DNA of 64,000 bases from an uncultured Alphaproteobacteria bacterium (GCA_943787745.1 CALSNJ010000002.1:124001-188000), one strand, 5' to 3'; positions 33,805 to 45,173 are shown, numbered from the stretch's first letter. Numbers and translations: made by a program. The notes: generated by a model not told the origin, from the letters alone.

Positions 33805-35676
33805 ATGAGTACATCGTCATCTTCGAGCCGCGGCCCGTCCGTGAAACCAAAGGGAACGGGCGTCCCGCACTCCTCTTTTCTTGGCGGAACAGGCTACCGC
33901 CTGCAGTTGATCCTGTTCGCAGCGCTCGTGTTTATATCGGCGGTGCCGGTGATCCTGCTTGCAGTCTGGGTGCAGTCGGATGCACTCGAGAAAGAGGTTC
34001 GTTCCGTGACAGAGAAGCATTTGCTTCTGGCGCGGAACCTGAGTGGTGTTTTGGAGCGGTATGTCACCGATGTACGCGAAACATTCCGTGTGGCGTCATA
34101 TGCAGGGCACGACGGCAACACCCTTGAAGGACTCGAAACACTGCTGCGGGAGCTGAATTTCCGGTACCTGGCCGTGATCGATAAGGACAATGAGTTGGCA
34201 GGGTATCTGACCGAGCCCAAAGATGGCGCGAGTGGGATGTTTTTGCGCTACGGAACCTTGGTGTCATTTCGCAAGCTTGCGCAGGCCTCTGACAAAGAGA
34301 TCGTGATTACCGACTTGGTGCGGGAAAACAATGAACCGCTTTTCTATGTAATTCGTGAATTTGACGACGGCTTCATGGTTGTGGGTGCCCTGGAGCTGGA
34401 TTTTGTACGCGAAGTCCAACGCGCAATCGTTTTCGGAGAGCGCGGGCATTCCATGATTGTGGACGCAAGGGGAAGGGTCGTCGCCCATCCTGACAAGGAC
34501 TGGGAATTTGAATCGCGTGACGCGTCAAAACTATCCGTCGTGCAAAAAATGATGCGTGGCGAGACCGGCGTGGCACAATTCTACTCGCCTCCGATGGCGG
34601 CCGAGATGATCGCGGGCCACACAGCCGTTCGGAATGCGGGCTGGGGAGTGATGGTGCCGCAGCCCTTTGAGGAGCTCGAGGCAAAAGCCAATGATGTTCG
34701 GAATGTTGCTGTGCTTCTCACGGTCGGTGGCATTCTGTTCGCGGCGATGTTGGGATGGCTTCTGGCGCGATTTATTGCTCGTCCGGTCGTGGCCGTGACC
34801 CAAGCCGCCAGTGAGGTTGCATCTGGCGGTCTTCATACGCGTGTCGTCGAGTTGCCAGCCTACAGCCCTCTGGAGTTCCGCGTGCTGGCCAAAAGCTTCA
34901 ATCGGATGGTGACCGAGCTCGAGCTGCGAGAATCAGGATTGAGAGCAGCGATCGAAGGAGCGGAAGCGGCAAACAAATCCAAATCGGATTTTCTCGCCAA
35001 TATCAGCCATGAGCTGCGCACACCACTCAACGCTGTGATCGGATTTTCCGACCTTATGCGCAATGAAATACATGGCCCCCTCGGCGCTGCGCAGTACAGG
35101 GACTACCTCAATGATATTCACAATTCGGGCACGCATCTGCTCGAGATTATCAATGACGTCCTTGATATGTCGAAGGTCGAAGCAGGACAAATGGACCTGT
35201 TTGAGGACGAATTCGACTTTCGGTCCGCGCTGGATGCCTGTGTGCGGATGACATCTGAACGTGCTGCGGTCGGAGGTGTGATTGTCGATTGCAAGGTATC
35301 GGATGACCTGCCGAAGCTGTTTGCCGACGGTCGTCTGGTACGGCAAATCGTACTCAACCTGCTGACCAACGCCATCAAATTCACGAGTGAAGGCGGTGTC
35401 GTTGTACTTGCTGCCTCCATCGACGCCCATGGTGACTGTATTCTGCGAGTTTCGGATACAGGGATCGGGATCGCGCCTGAGTATCTCGATACGATTATGC
35501 AGCCCTTTGTGCAGGTCGATTCCGGGATCAATCGGAAATACGAGGGGACTGGGCTGGGCCTGTCTCTCGTCAAGTCGATGGCTGAACTGCACGGCGCATC
35601 AATTGAAATAGAGAGTGCGCCGGGGGAGGGAACGACTGTGATTGTTCGATTCCCGGCTGAGCGAGTCAGAAGCTAG
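33805..35676 (+). CDS. Membrane sensor histidine kinase with Cache-type sensor
   Basis: 623 residues. Transmembrane segments at about 33-55 and 305-327 flank a large periplasmic domain of Cache type; a HAMP region follows near 330-385. H-box NISHELRTPLNAVIGFSDLM carries phospho-His H402. ATP-binding boxes: LLTNAIKFTSEGG, DTGIGIAPEYL and GTGLGLSLVKSMAELHG. No response regulator is beside it, so its partner is elsewhere. It is divergent from the PhnD-like importer and is followed by a TPR gene; it may sense a ligand that importer handles, which is inference. Confidence 0.93.
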   Translation: MSTSSSSSRGPSVKPKGTGVPHSSFLGGTGYRLQLILFAALVFISAVPVILLAVWVQSDALEKEVRSVTEKHLLLARNLSGVLERYVTDVRETFRVASYAGHDGNTLEGLETLLRELNFRYLAVIDKDNELAGYLTEPKDGASGMFLRYGTLVSFRKLAQASDKEIVITDLVRENNEPLFYVIREFDDGFMVVGALELDFVREVQRAIVFGERGHSMIVDARGRVVAHPDKDWEFESRDASKLSVVQKMMRGETGVAQFYSPPMAAEMIAGHTAVRNAGWGVMVPQPFEELEAKANDVRNVAVLLTVGGILFAAMLGWLLARFIARPVVAVTQAASEVASGGLHTRVVELPAYSPLEFRVLAKSFNRMVTELELRESGLRAAIEGAEAANKSKSDFLANISHELRTPLNAVIGFSDLMRNEIHGPLGAAQYRDYLNDIHNSGTHLLEIINDVLDMSKVEAGQMDLFEDEFDFRSALDACVRMTSERAAVGGVIVDCKVSDDLPKLFADGRLVRQIVLNLLTNAIKFTSEGGVVVLAASIDAHGDCILRVSDTGIGIAPEYLDTIMQPFVQVDSGINRKYEGTGLGLSLVKSMAELHGASIEIESAPGEGTTVIVRFPAERVRS

Positions 35677-35705
35677 ACAATTCCCGGTTCAATGGTGGAA
35701 GGAAG

Positions 35706-36296
35706 ATGCTCTTGAATATCCGGATTGCGGGCTGCGCCTTCTTTGTCGTTTTCGTTTCCACCCATGGTGCTGCGATCTCACAGAATATGCCGCGTCAGTT
35801 CTCGAACAAGAAGGTGGAGACATCGACGCTGGAGATATGCCAGTCGGGACCTGAACGGCGAGGAGCGTTTGGGAGACAAGTCGCGCAAGTTATGATGGAT
35901 CTTGGCTGGAGCAAGATCCGGTCAGGGGACCCCTACAGTGCAGCGGAGGCTTTTATTTCAGCAGCGAATGCCGGTCCCGAACGGCCCGATTCATATTGGG
36001 GCCTGGGCGTTGCTGCGCATGTGGCAGGTATGCCGGATGCGCATCTGCAGGCGTGTTTCGGGCGCGCGCAAACCTTGTTGCCAGATGAACCCGGACCCTG
36101 GGCCGATCATGGGCGTGCGCTTGATGAGCGTGGGAAAACGTCGGAAGCGATTGCGCGGCTCCTTGAATCCCTCAAGCGTGACCCTGACTTTATGGCCGCA
36201 CATATCGGTCTCGCCAAGGCATATGACGAGCTTGGTGAGCATGAGAAGGCCATTGTCCATGCACGGCGCGTGCAGGAATTAACGCGTTCACGCTGA
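35706..36296 (+). CDS. Exported TPR-repeat protein
   Basis: 196 residues. N-terminal hydrophobic segment (about 6-22) is a probable signal peptide. The following helix pairs show the TPR pattern: DPYSAAEAFISAANAGPERP, then a repeat centred on EPGPWADHGRALDERGKTSEA and one on GLAKAYDELGEHEKAIVHAR. Ribosome site AAGGAAG precedes the ATG. It follows the kinase gene after 29 bases and may be cotranscribed. TPR domains are protein-binding scaffolds; partner unknown. Confidence 0.85.
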   Translation: MLLNIRIAGCAFFVVFVSTHGAAISQNMPRQFSNKKVETSTLEICQSGPERRGAFGRQVAQVMMDLGWSKIRSGDPYSAAEAFISAANAGPERPDSYWGLGVAAHVAGMPDAHLQACFGRAQTLLPDEPGPWADHGRALDERGKTSEAIARLLESLKRDPDFMAAHIGLAKAYDELGEHEKAIVHARRVQELTRSR

Positions 36297-36306
36297 GGCG
36301 GATTGA

Positions 36307-37287
36307 CTAGGGCTTGAGGATCAGCTTCCCAAGAATTTTTCGGTCATCAATCAGTTCATGTGCATGGCGGGCTTCGGCCATGGGGATGCAGTCATAGATC
36401 GGCGGGTTCAGCGCGCCGGAGGCGAACCGCTCAACGATGGCGTCGAAGATGCGCGAGCGTTCCTCAAGGTCATTGTCATAGGAATGTAGTGAGAAGCACT
36501 GAACGCCAAGGCTGTGACCCCGGTGTTCGCGCAGTGCTGCGAACAGATCATCGCTCGGCGCACCTTTGAGTGCATTGTAGAGAACAACAAGTCCGAGCGG
36601 GGCGAGCATGCTCAGGGACGTGACGAGTTCATCGCCACCAAGCTGATCGAAGCTGATATCCACGCCGCGACCTTCTGTGATCGCAAGAACCTTTTCGGCA
36701 ATGTTTTCGCGGGAGTAGTTCACCGTGCCAATTGTCCCGAGTGTGGAGGCGAATTCACATTTTTCATCAGAGCTGGCACCGGCGATCGTTGCGATGCCTT
36801 CACTGCGGCAGAGATCGAGAATCGCGGTGCCGGTCCCGCCGGCCGCGCCGTTGACGTAGATTGTTTTGGCCCTTCCGGCATGCGCCACACCATGAAGGGC
36901 CGCCCACGCGACAAGATAGTTCGGGATTGTGGTCGCGGCTTCCAAATCAACGGACTCAGGAAGCGGCGTGATCAGTGTCGGATCGACGGCATTGTATTCG
37001 GCATATCGGCCGCCACCTGTCCCGAACACCAGCACCGGCTGACCTTCCTTTAGTCCCTTCACATTTGCGCCGACCGCCTCGATATGTCCGGTCATCTCGT
37101 TGCCGAGAATCGTCGGCAGCGCAGGCTTCCATTTGTAGATACCGGTACGCAAAAGGACATCGGGATAACCCACACCCAAGGAATGCGCCCGCACGAGCAC
37201 CTGGTCAGCGGTTGGCTCAGGTTTTGGCAGATCAACAATCTCGACGACTTCCGGGCCGCCATAACTCTGGATTTGTACCGCTTTCAT
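36307..37287 (-). CDS. Zinc-independent alcohol dehydrogenase/quinone oxidoreductase (MDR family)
   Basis: 326 residues. The QOR-like start MKAVQIQSYGGPEVVEIVDLP, NEMTGHIEAVG and NADPH-binding loop VNGAAGGTGTA show a medium-chain reductase of the quinone oxidoreductase branch. The cysteines that hold zinc in alcohol dehydrogenases are not seen. These enzymes reduce quinones, enals or enones with NADPH. It is 19 bases downstream of the EamA gene on the same strand. Confidence 0.9.
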   Translation of the reverse strand: MKAVQIQSYGGPEVVEIVDLPKPEPTADQVLVRAHSLGVGYPDVLLRTGIYKWKPALPTILGNEMTGHIEAVGANVKGLKEGQPVLVFGTGGGRYAEYNAVDPTLITPLPESVDLEAATTIPNYLVAWAALHGVAHAGRAKTIYVNGAAGGTGTAILDLCRSEGIATIAGASSDEKCEFASTLGTIGTVNYSRENIAEKVLAITEGRGVDISFDQLGGDELVTSLSMLAPLGLVVLYNALKGAPSDDLFAALREHRGHSLGVQCFSLHSYDNDLEERSRIFDAIVERFASGALNPPIYDCIPMAEARHAHELIDDRKILGKLILKP

Positions 37288-37306
37288 AGTGCTTCTCCCT
37301 TGAATG

Positions 37307-38212
37307 CTAAAACAGCAATAGAATCAGAATGCCACCCACGACAAGTACGATCCCGATCATTTCCATGCGCGCGATCTTTTCGCGAAACACAACAACCGAT
37401 GCGATGATTGTGAAGACGAGTTCGACTTGCCCCAATGCGCGGACCAGCGCGGCATTCTGGATGGTCATGGCCGTAAACCAGCCGATCGAAGCCACCGCGC
37501 CGCTCGCCCCCACCCACATGGCGATCCGCCAAGATGCCAGCACCTCGCGCAACTCCGATGCATGTCGGATGGCCATGTAGGTCGCCATTATTATGGTCTG
37601 GAAGATCAGCATCACTGCGAGGGTATATGCGGCCTGCACGAGGAACCCGTCTCCACCGAGAGAGAGTGAGCCGCCCCGGACCGAAATCGCCGCGATACCA
37701 AAGAATGCGCCTGAAGCGAGGCCTGTGAGTGCAGCGCGATTGGTCCAGCCTTTTGCGATGCTGCCCAATCCGGCCTGACCTTTCGCGGCGGAGATCGCGA
37801 TCACGCCAACAAGGCTGACCAGAATGCCGAGTGTGGCGGTCAGGGAAATGCTTTCCCCGAGAAAGATCAGCGCGAAGACGGCGGCTTGGACGGTTTCTGT
37901 TTTTGAGTAGGTTGTGCCGACAGCGAAATTGCGCGCATCGAAAAGCGTCACAAGCAGAGCTGTTGCCGTGATCTGGGCAAGACCGCCCATGATTACGAAG
38001 CCGATGAAGGATGGGTTTGGTGCTGGCAGCTCAAAGTCGAATACAATAATGAGAACAACCAGATACAAGATTGCGACTGGAAACCCGTATCCGAACCGCA
38101 CGAAGGTCGCACCGGTCGTGCCCAAACGGCCTTTCAGGTGCTTCTGAAGTGCAGAACGCACGTTCTGCAGAAAGGCAGCGGCGATGGTGAGAGGGATCCA
38201 GAGAAAGGTCAT
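37307..38212 (-). CDS. EamA/DMT-family transporter
   Basis: 301 residues, about ten transmembrane segments in two repeats (roughly 1-140 and 152-298). Features include the ALQKHLKGRLGTTGATFVRF loop after helix 1 and the second-repeat end ALGQVELVFTIIASVVVFRE. Distinct from the EamA at 12425. Substrate cannot be inferred. Likely cotranscribed with the quinone oxidoreductase downstream; divergent from the DUF1737-metZ genes. Confidence 0.87.
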   Translation of the reverse strand: MTFLWIPLTIAAAFLQNVRSALQKHLKGRLGTTGATFVRFGYGFPVAILYLVVLIIVFDFELPAPNPSFIGFVIMGGLAQITATALLVTLFDARNFAVGTTYSKTETVQAAVFALIFLGESISLTATLGILVSLVGVIAISAAKGQAGLGSIAKGWTNRAALTGLASGAFFGIAAISVRGGSLSLGGDGFLVQAAYTLAVMLIFQTIIMATYMAIRHASELREVLASWRIAMWVGASGAVASIGWFTAMTIQNAALVRALGQVELVFTIIASVVVFREKIARMEMIGIVLVVGGILILLLF

Positions 38213-38239
38213 AAAAAGGCTTATGCCCTTTGGAGCACT

Positions 38240-38278
38240 GGAATTGAAGTCAGCGTGGGCATATACCCTCGCATTCCA
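38240..38278 (+). other. Possible structured leader upstream of DUF1737-metZ
   Basis: TGGAAT (38240-38245) pairs with ATTCCA (38273-38278), and inside it GCGTGGG (38253-38259) pairs with CCCTCGC (38266-38272) with one mismatch, leaving a 6-base loop CATATA and an asymmetric bulge. The loop CATA can also pair with TATG at 38282-38285, a pseudoknot option. SAM-II riboswitches precede methionine genes in alphaproteobacteria, but the expected GCTAAAA tail is not matched, so I do not call one. Confidence 0.35.
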
Positions 38279-38298
38279 AACCTATGATGGCCTAAAGA

Positions 38299-38490
38299 AT
38301 GAGCGATACACCCAGAAAGCGTTACCGGTTCCTGACTGGCCCTGACGATGCAGCATTTTGTGCACGCGTAGGAGATGCGCTGGCCGAGGGCTATGTTCTT
38401 TATGGCAATCCGGTGATGATCAGTGAAAACGGCGAACGCATTGTCGGTCAGGCAGTATGTCTGCCTGATGACCACACGAATGCGCGCTAA
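38299..38490 (+). CDS. DUF1737 domain small protein
   Basis: 63 residues. KRYRFLTGPDDAAFCARVGDAL then EGYVLYGNPVM matches DUF1737, a small domain of unknown function. No membrane segment or signal. The metZ-like gene starts 22 bases downstream, so it is probably a leader gene of that unit; the structured region upstream would then control both. Confidence 0.85.
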   Translation: MSDTPRKRYRFLTGPDDAAFCARVGDALAEGYVLYGNPVMISENGERIVGQAVCLPDDHTNAR

Positions 38491-38512
38491 CGCGGTTTTG
38501 GCAGGATATTTC

Positions 38513-39700
38513 ATGAACAAGAAAACAAGTGACTATCGCCCGCAGACCCAATTGGTGCGCGCGGGTCTGAACCGATCCCAGTTTCGTGAGACCAGTGAGG
38601 CGCTTTACCTGAATTCCGGCTTTGTCTTCGAGAGTGCGGGGCAGGCCGAAGCAGCGTTCAAGGGGGAGAACGACTCCTACATCTACAGTCGCTATGGCAA
38701 CCCGACCGTCTCCGTCTTTGAGGAACGTCTTGCGGCTCTCGAAGGTGCAGATATGTGTCGGGCCACAGCGACCGGGATGGCCGCGGTATTCTCCTCGATC
38801 GCTTGTCAGCTCAATGCTGGTGAGCGAGTCGTGGCCTCGCGCGCCCTGTTTGGGTCCTGCCATTTCATCGTTGATCAGATTTTGCCGCGCTGGGGTATAG
38901 AAACAGTCTTTGTTGACGGTACCGATCTTGAGGACTGGCAGGCCGCGCTCGACAAGCCCACCAAGGTCGTGTTTCTCGAAAGCCCCTCGAATCCGATGCT
39001 GGACCTTGTCGATATCCCCGCCGTCGCGGAAATGGCCCATGCCGCGGGTGCGCGTATGGTTGTCGACAATGTGTTCGCAACGCCGTTGTTCCAGAAGCCG
39101 CTCGAGCTTGGTGCGGACATTATTGTTTATTCGGCGACCAAGCATATCGATGGCCATGGCCGTTGTCTGGGTGGGGCGGTGCTGTCGGACGAAGACTTCA
39201 TGAATGAGCATTTCATTCCGTTCTATCGCCATACCGGGCCATCCATGAGCCCCTTCAATGCCTGGGTGATGGCGAAATCTCTTGAAACGCTTTCATTGCG
39301 GGTGCAGCACCAGTCGGCAGCTTCGATGCAGGTCGCTGAACATCTAGAGGGTCATGCCAAGATATCTCAGGTTCGTCATCCCGGTTTGGAGAGCTTTCCG
39401 CAGCGAGAATTGGCGCGACGTCAGATGTCGGGCCACGGCACGCTGGTCACGATTGATTTGAAGGGCGGCAAGGACGCCGCATTCAAGCTGCTCGATACGC
39501 TCGACCTTGTGGATATTTCGAACAATCTCGGCGATGCCAAGAGCCTTGCCTGTCATCCGGCAACGACGACCCATCAGCGGTTGTCACCTGAAGAACGTTC
39601 ATCACTGGGAATCAGCGATGGGGTTGTTCGCATTTCAATTGGTCTGGAAGACCCGCAGGACCTGCTCGAAGATCTCGATCGGGCCCTCGACAATATCTAG
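38513..39700 (+). CDS. metZ: O-succinylhomoserine sulfhydrylase (methionine biosynthesis)
   Basis: 395 residues from ATG 38513 (AGGA at about -10). Cys/Met-metabolism PLP enzyme: YSRYGNPTVSVFEERLAALEG near 60, the PLP pocket MFGS-like SRALFGSCHF, and Schiff-base K210 in YSATKHIDGHGR. The GLNRSQFRETSEALYLNSGF start and TGPSMSPFNAWVM fit the MetZ (O-succinylhomoserine sulfhydrylase) subgroup, which makes homocysteine from succinylhomoserine and sulfide. Cystathionine gamma-synthase is the alternative. Cytoplasmic. Confidence 0.9.
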   Translation: MNKKTSDYRPQTQLVRAGLNRSQFRETSEALYLNSGFVFESAGQAEAAFKGENDSYIYSRYGNPTVSVFEERLAALEGADMCRATATGMAAVFSSIACQLNAGERVVASRALFGSCHFIVDQILPRWGIETVFVDGTDLEDWQAALDKPTKVVFLESPSNPMLDLVDIPAVAEMAHAAGARMVVDNVFATPLFQKPLELGADIIVYSATKHIDGHGRCLGGAVLSDEDFMNEHFIPFYRHTGPSMSPFNAWVMAKSLETLSLRVQHQSAASMQVAEHLEGHAKISQVRHPGLESFPQRELARRQMSGHGTLVTIDLKGGKDAAFKLLDTLDLVDISNNLGDAKSLACHPATTTHQRLSPEERSSLGISDGVVRISIGLEDPQDLLEDLDRALDNI

Positions 39701-39703
39701 CCG

Positions 39704-40669
39704 CTATTCTTGTTTTGGGGCGTGCCCGCCATGGGCGTCATGGCTGATGGCCCGGGCACCTTTACGGCTGCGCACGACTTCGAGCGCGACGGTTGGGACA
39801 TCGGAATAGGGTTTGTCGCCCTTGATCGTAATCCGCTCGAGCTTTCGCCGGTTTGGATAGTAGTCGTGGATTGCGTAATGCTGCACGGACCGGTTGTCCC
39901 AAAGCACCATCGTGTGTGGCGCCCACTGATGACGGTACTGATATTCCGGAATTTCAGCCTGATGAAAGAGTAAGCCCAGAAGGGCGCGGCTTTCGGCATC
40001 GTCCATGCCTTTGATGCCAAGTGTGAATTGCGGGTTTACGAAGATGACTTTCCGGCCTGAGACCGGGTGAGTTCGAACCACAGGGTGAACAGCGGGTGGG
40101 TAGCGGTCCTCGAAGGCACGCAATTTTTCACGGCTTGCCGGGTCGCTGTCGAACAGGTTCCGGAACGGCTTGAAATCGTGGACCGCCTCCAAACCCGAGA
40201 TGAACTGCTGCATACGGTCACTGAGCCCATCATAAGCGGCTGACATACTGGCAAATAAAGTGTCTCCGCCATACTCGGGAACGATCAAGGCTCTCAGCAT
40301 CGTGCCCAGTGGTGGCGCTTCGCGGAAGGTCTCGTCCGAATGCCAGACATCCGTACCCCAGGGTGGGTTGTCAGCATCGTTGTCGAAAACAATCAATTCC
40401 GGGGCCTCTTCGGAACTGGGCGCGAACGGATGCACGGTCAAATCACCAAAGCGGCGCCCGAACGCCTTCTGGTCTTCTGTCGAGATGTCCTGATCCCGGA
40501 AAACAATGACCTCATGTTCGACAAGGGCGGTTTCGATGGCATCGAATGTTTCATTATCGAGTGGTTGGGACAAATCCACATCACTGATTTCTGCACCGCA
40601 GGCCGCAGCCACCCGACGAATCTGAATGTTCTGGTCAGCGTTCGGGCTATCAACGATCGCTTCACTCAT
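39704..40669 (-). CDS. TauD/TfdA-family 2-oxoglutarate dioxygenase
   Basis: 321 residues from ATG 40669 (GGGAGAG ribosome site). The iron triad is visible: H110 and D112 in VWHSDETF, H264 in DNRSVQHYAIHDY, with the 2OG Arg nearby (R275 or R279 in RRKLERI). Family members are taurine, 2,4-D or other sulfonate/alkyl-ether dioxygenases. Ends with a His-rich tail. It is divergent from the cupin gene at 40774 and ends 4 bases from metZ. Substrate unknown; a sulfonate role would fit metZ and the sulfur genes nearby but is not proven. Confidence 0.93.
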   Translation of the reverse strand: MSEAIVDSPNADQNIQIRRVAAACGAEISDVDLSQPLDNETFDAIETALVEHEVIVFRDQDISTEDQKAFGRRFGDLTVHPFAPSSEEAPELIVFDNDADNPPWGTDVWHSDETFREAPPLGTMLRALIVPEYGGDTLFASMSAAYDGLSDRMQQFISGLEAVHDFKPFRNLFDSDPASREKLRAFEDRYPPAVHPVVRTHPVSGRKVIFVNPQFTLGIKGMDDAESRALLGLLFHQAEIPEYQYRHQWAPHTMVLWDNRSVQHYAIHDYYPNRRKLERITIKGDKPYSDVPTVALEVVRSRKGARAISHDAHGGHAPKQE

Positions 40670-40773
40670 GACGCTCTCCCTCATCCAATGAGACCAAGAG
40701 CCTAGCAGAACGTGACGCGAGGCTACGAATGTAGAATATTGCGTTCCAGATATAACAAAGTGGGGGAGAAAAA

Positions 40774-41316
40774 ATGTCACAGGATCACAATGTGACCCGT
40801 CGCGTGGTTACGGCCATTGATGCGGACGGGAACTCGTATATCGCCGAAGACGGACCAACGCCGGCAGTGCGGACGGTCGATGCTCGCCCGGGATATGTTG
40901 TCAACAATATCTGGGTAACCGGCGCGGCACCTTCGGTGGTTGGTGCACCCGATGCCGTGGAAACCCATGAGGGGGTCATGCCGCCGGCGGGGGGTACGGT
41001 TCTGCGGGTGATCGAATATCCGCCGGATCCTGAGGACCCCGAAGAGATGGCGCGTCAGTTTGAAGGTATGTTCGGGAAACTATTTGAAGATGCCGGCCAG
41101 CCCGATACGGGCAAACATCCGGGGATGCATACGACCGAAAGCATCGACTATGCGATTGTCATCGACGGTGAGATCACAGCAATCATGGAGAACGAAGAGA
41201 CGGTTCTGCGAAAAGGAGATGTCCTGATCCAGCGCGGGACCAATCACGCGTGGAGCAACAAGTCAGGCAAGACCGCGAAAGTCGCCTTTGTTCTGATCGC
41301 GGGTCGCTGGGAGTAA
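40774..41316 (+). CDS. Cupin-domain protein
   Basis: 180 residues. The cupin core lies in the C-terminal half: GMHTTESIDYAIVIDGEITA (motif 1 with His/Glu) and GDVLIQRGTNHAWSNKSG (motif 2 with His). A GGGGGAG ribosome site precedes ATG. The N-terminal 90 residues, rich in Pro and Asp, are less conserved. Such cupins bind a metal and act as dioxygenases, isomerases or small-ligand binders. Divergent from the TauD-like gene. Confidence 0.85.
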   Translation: MSQDHNVTRRVVTAIDADGNSYIAEDGPTPAVRTVDARPGYVVNNIWVTGAAPSVVGAPDAVETHEGVMPPAGGTVLRVIEYPPDPEDPEEMARQFEGMFGKLFEDAGQPDTGKHPGMHTTESIDYAIVIDGEITAIMENEETVLRKGDVLIQRGTNHAWSNKSGKTAKVAFVLIAGRWE

Positions 41317-41326
41317 TCCCGGCGTC

Positions 41327-42532
41327 TCAGCGCGCCAGGATCGTGTAGGTGTAAGAGGAGCCGTCTCCGCTGTTGAGGTCCGAGGGGTCCTTGAGGAGCG
41401 CGAAGGTCGGCCGGTACTTGCCGAGCGTCTTCCCGGTGCGAAACTGAACTTGCATGATCGCGCCGCCAATCCGGGCACCAGCACGTTCGGAGAACTCAGC
41501 GGTTGGCTGGGAGAGGACAGGACGCCCAAGCAGCGCAACAGAACGGACCTCGAAATTTGTGTCTCCGTTTGGTGCTTCGGTCGATACGCCGCCAATGATT
41601 TGATCGACATGGGGATCAATCAGGCCGTCATCATTGGTGTCGCGGACAATCAGCCCGCTGTCATAACGTGCGAGTTCTTCGGGCAGATCGAATTCCAGTA
41701 TTGCGAGCTGTGCCGAGGACAGTATGCCGGCACCCAGAATGCCGTCACGCGCATTGCGAATGTCCTCGCGGCTCCCGTCCGGCTTTTCGAAGAGCATGAA
41801 TGTCAGGGGCAGGGTACCAAGTGAACGGCCGACGGTTTCGCCCGGAAATACGCTTTGCCAATTGTGGTTGCGGCCCTCGTTCAGAAAGTTGTTTGGGTGT
41901 ATTTGCGGACGGGGAGTGTCCCAGAATTCCACCTCTGCCTCTCCACTGGCGACAATGTTTCCATGTCCATCGACAATACGCACAGCGATCACGCCGGTTT
42001 CTCCCGTATTGCTGAACGCGATCGTGCGCAGGCCGATGTGAAAGACCTTCAGGCCGGAATTGGGGACGGGGTCGAGTTTTTGGATGGCCGCGCGCGGCAA
42101 CAACACTTCCGGAGGAAGGCCCTCAGCAGATTGTGCTGTGATGATGAACGTATTGGGGTTTTTGCCCTCAGCAGATTGATAGCCAAGGTTCTTTGATGAC
42201 AGGCCTTGCTGAGGTGCACCTGCCACCATGTGGATCGCTGCCGCATCCATCTGGATGTCCGGATTACGGGTGAAACCTTCGTGCATCTCGACCTCGATAT
42301 GGCCGCCTGGTGGAATGCCGAAACCCGGTACACTGGGGTCAAAGAAGTCGATGCCTTCAGCATCAGGCTTTTGCAGGTAGACATTCAATGCGGTGTATCC
42401 GTCTTTCACCATGCCTGCGGAATTAAGAGGTGAGTTGACAATTTTTGCCACGATCCCGTCCGCTTGTGCTGATCCGAGCATCAGGGTCGCAAGCAGGCTC
42501 ATCAGGAATGCGCTTCTGAGAAAATGGGCCAT
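41327..42532 (-). CDS. Secreted protein of unknown function
   Basis: 401 residues from ATG 42532, where GAGGA is correctly spaced and a signal peptide follows (hydrophobic to about 24, cleavage near AQA-D). The mature part is beta-rich and Asp/Asn/Gly-rich, with a late NDDGLIDPHVDQIIGG stretch resembling a Ca-binding loop. No catalytic motif is recognised. It is divergent from the pca operon (241 bases between) and ends 11 bases from the cupin gene, so no role follows from context. Confidence 0.75.
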   Translation of the reverse strand: MAHFLRSAFLMSLLATLMLGSAQADGIVAKIVNSPLNSAGMVKDGYTALNVYLQKPDAEGIDFFDPSVPGFGIPPGGHIEVEMHEGFTRNPDIQMDAAAIHMVAGAPQQGLSSKNLGYQSAEGKNPNTFIITAQSAEGLPPEVLLPRAAIQKLDPVPNSGLKVFHIGLRTIAFSNTGETGVIAVRIVDGHGNIVASGEAEVEFWDTPRPQIHPNNFLNEGRNHNWQSVFPGETVGRSLGTLPLTFMLFEKPDGSREDIRNARDGILGAGILSSAQLAILEFDLPEELARYDSGLIVRDTNDDGLIDPHVDQIIGGVSTEAPNGDTNFEVRSVALLGRPVLSQPTAEFSERAGARIGGAIMQVQFRTGKTLGKYRPTFALLKDPSDLNSGDGSSYTYTILAR

Positions 42533-42773
42533 GGTGTGTATCCTCAAATGGGTTCTAGAAACCCGGAATAACACTTCGTGGATGTCTCGCCGACCGATGA
42601 AAAGCGATTTGACTGTTTTGTGATCGCAGCCAAAAAAGCTTTCGTCGTCCGCGGAGTTCCAACAGAGCGACGTTTGACAGCTGTTCCCCGCTGACAGGTT
42701 GGGGTCTCTGTGCGACATTGTTGAATTCAATCCATGGTCTCCAAAATTGGACCGTGTCCTGGGAGGGCGCTAG

Positions 42774-43569
42774 ATGGTGGTACAGGGTCTGGAACGCAAC
42801 GGCGTCGTGCTGCGGTTTTGTGAAGATGGTCGGCGAGACGCAGGAAGTACGCTGGTGTTTTCGAATTCACTGGGCACAGATATGCGTATCTGGATGGATG
42901 TCGCCCGCGTGTTTCAGGAAACGATGCGTGTCGTCCGTTACGACAAGCGTGGCCACGGCATGTCTGATGCACCTGATGCGCCGTATACACTTGAAGATCA
43001 TGTGGATGATCTCGATGCGATCCTCGAACACCTGAAAGTGGATAACGCAATTGTTGTCGGCGTTTCGGTTGGCGGGATGATTGCGCAGGGACTGGCGTTG
43101 AAGAGTCCGCATCGGGTTCGTGGATTGGTGTTGTGTGACACAGCGGCGAAGATCGGAACCTCAGAGGCCTGGGACGAACGGATTGCGGCGATCCGCGAAG
43201 GTGGGCTGGAGTCAATCGCCGAAGGCATTATGGAGCGGTGGTTTTCCGCTGGTTTTCAGGACGCATGCCCGGCCGAACTCAGGCTTTGGAGCAACCTCCT
43301 CGTGCGAACACCTGTTGAGGGTTATGTCGGGACTTGTGCAGCACTTTCCGCTGCAGATATGCGCGATCAGGTTGGTGGCCTCGATGTCCCCACATTGTGT
43401 ATTTGCGGCGATGAAGACGGTGCCACCCCGCCAGAGTTGGTGCAGGAGCTCACGGCGATGATTCCGGGCGCTCGATATCAGGAAATTGCACGTGCGGGTC
43501 ACTTGCCCTGTATCGAGCAACCCGCAATTCTGGCCAACGCGATTTCGGCATTTATCTCGGAGAACGGTC

Positions 43570-43577
<8 letters not shown>
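42774..43577 (+). CDS. pcaD: 3-oxoadipate enol-lactonase
   Basis: 267 residues, alpha/beta hydrolase. Nucleophile S98 in VGVSVGGMIAQ, oxyanion-type loop FSNSLGTDMRIW after strand 3 and catalytic His in ARAGHLPCIEQP. Hydrolyses 3-oxoadipate enol-lactone to 3-oxoadipate, the last step encoded here. A GGGAGGGCG region precedes ATG. First gene of the operon; its TGA lies inside the start region of pcaC. Confidence 0.9.
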
Positions 43578-45146
<1,569 letters not shown>

Positions 45147-45173
45147 TAGGGTAACCAAACAAAAGGGAAACGC

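Noticed and set aside
38213-38298. SAM-II riboswitch before metZ
   Set aside because: The expected GCTAAAA-type tail and loop lengths are not matched; only a generic hairpin is supported.
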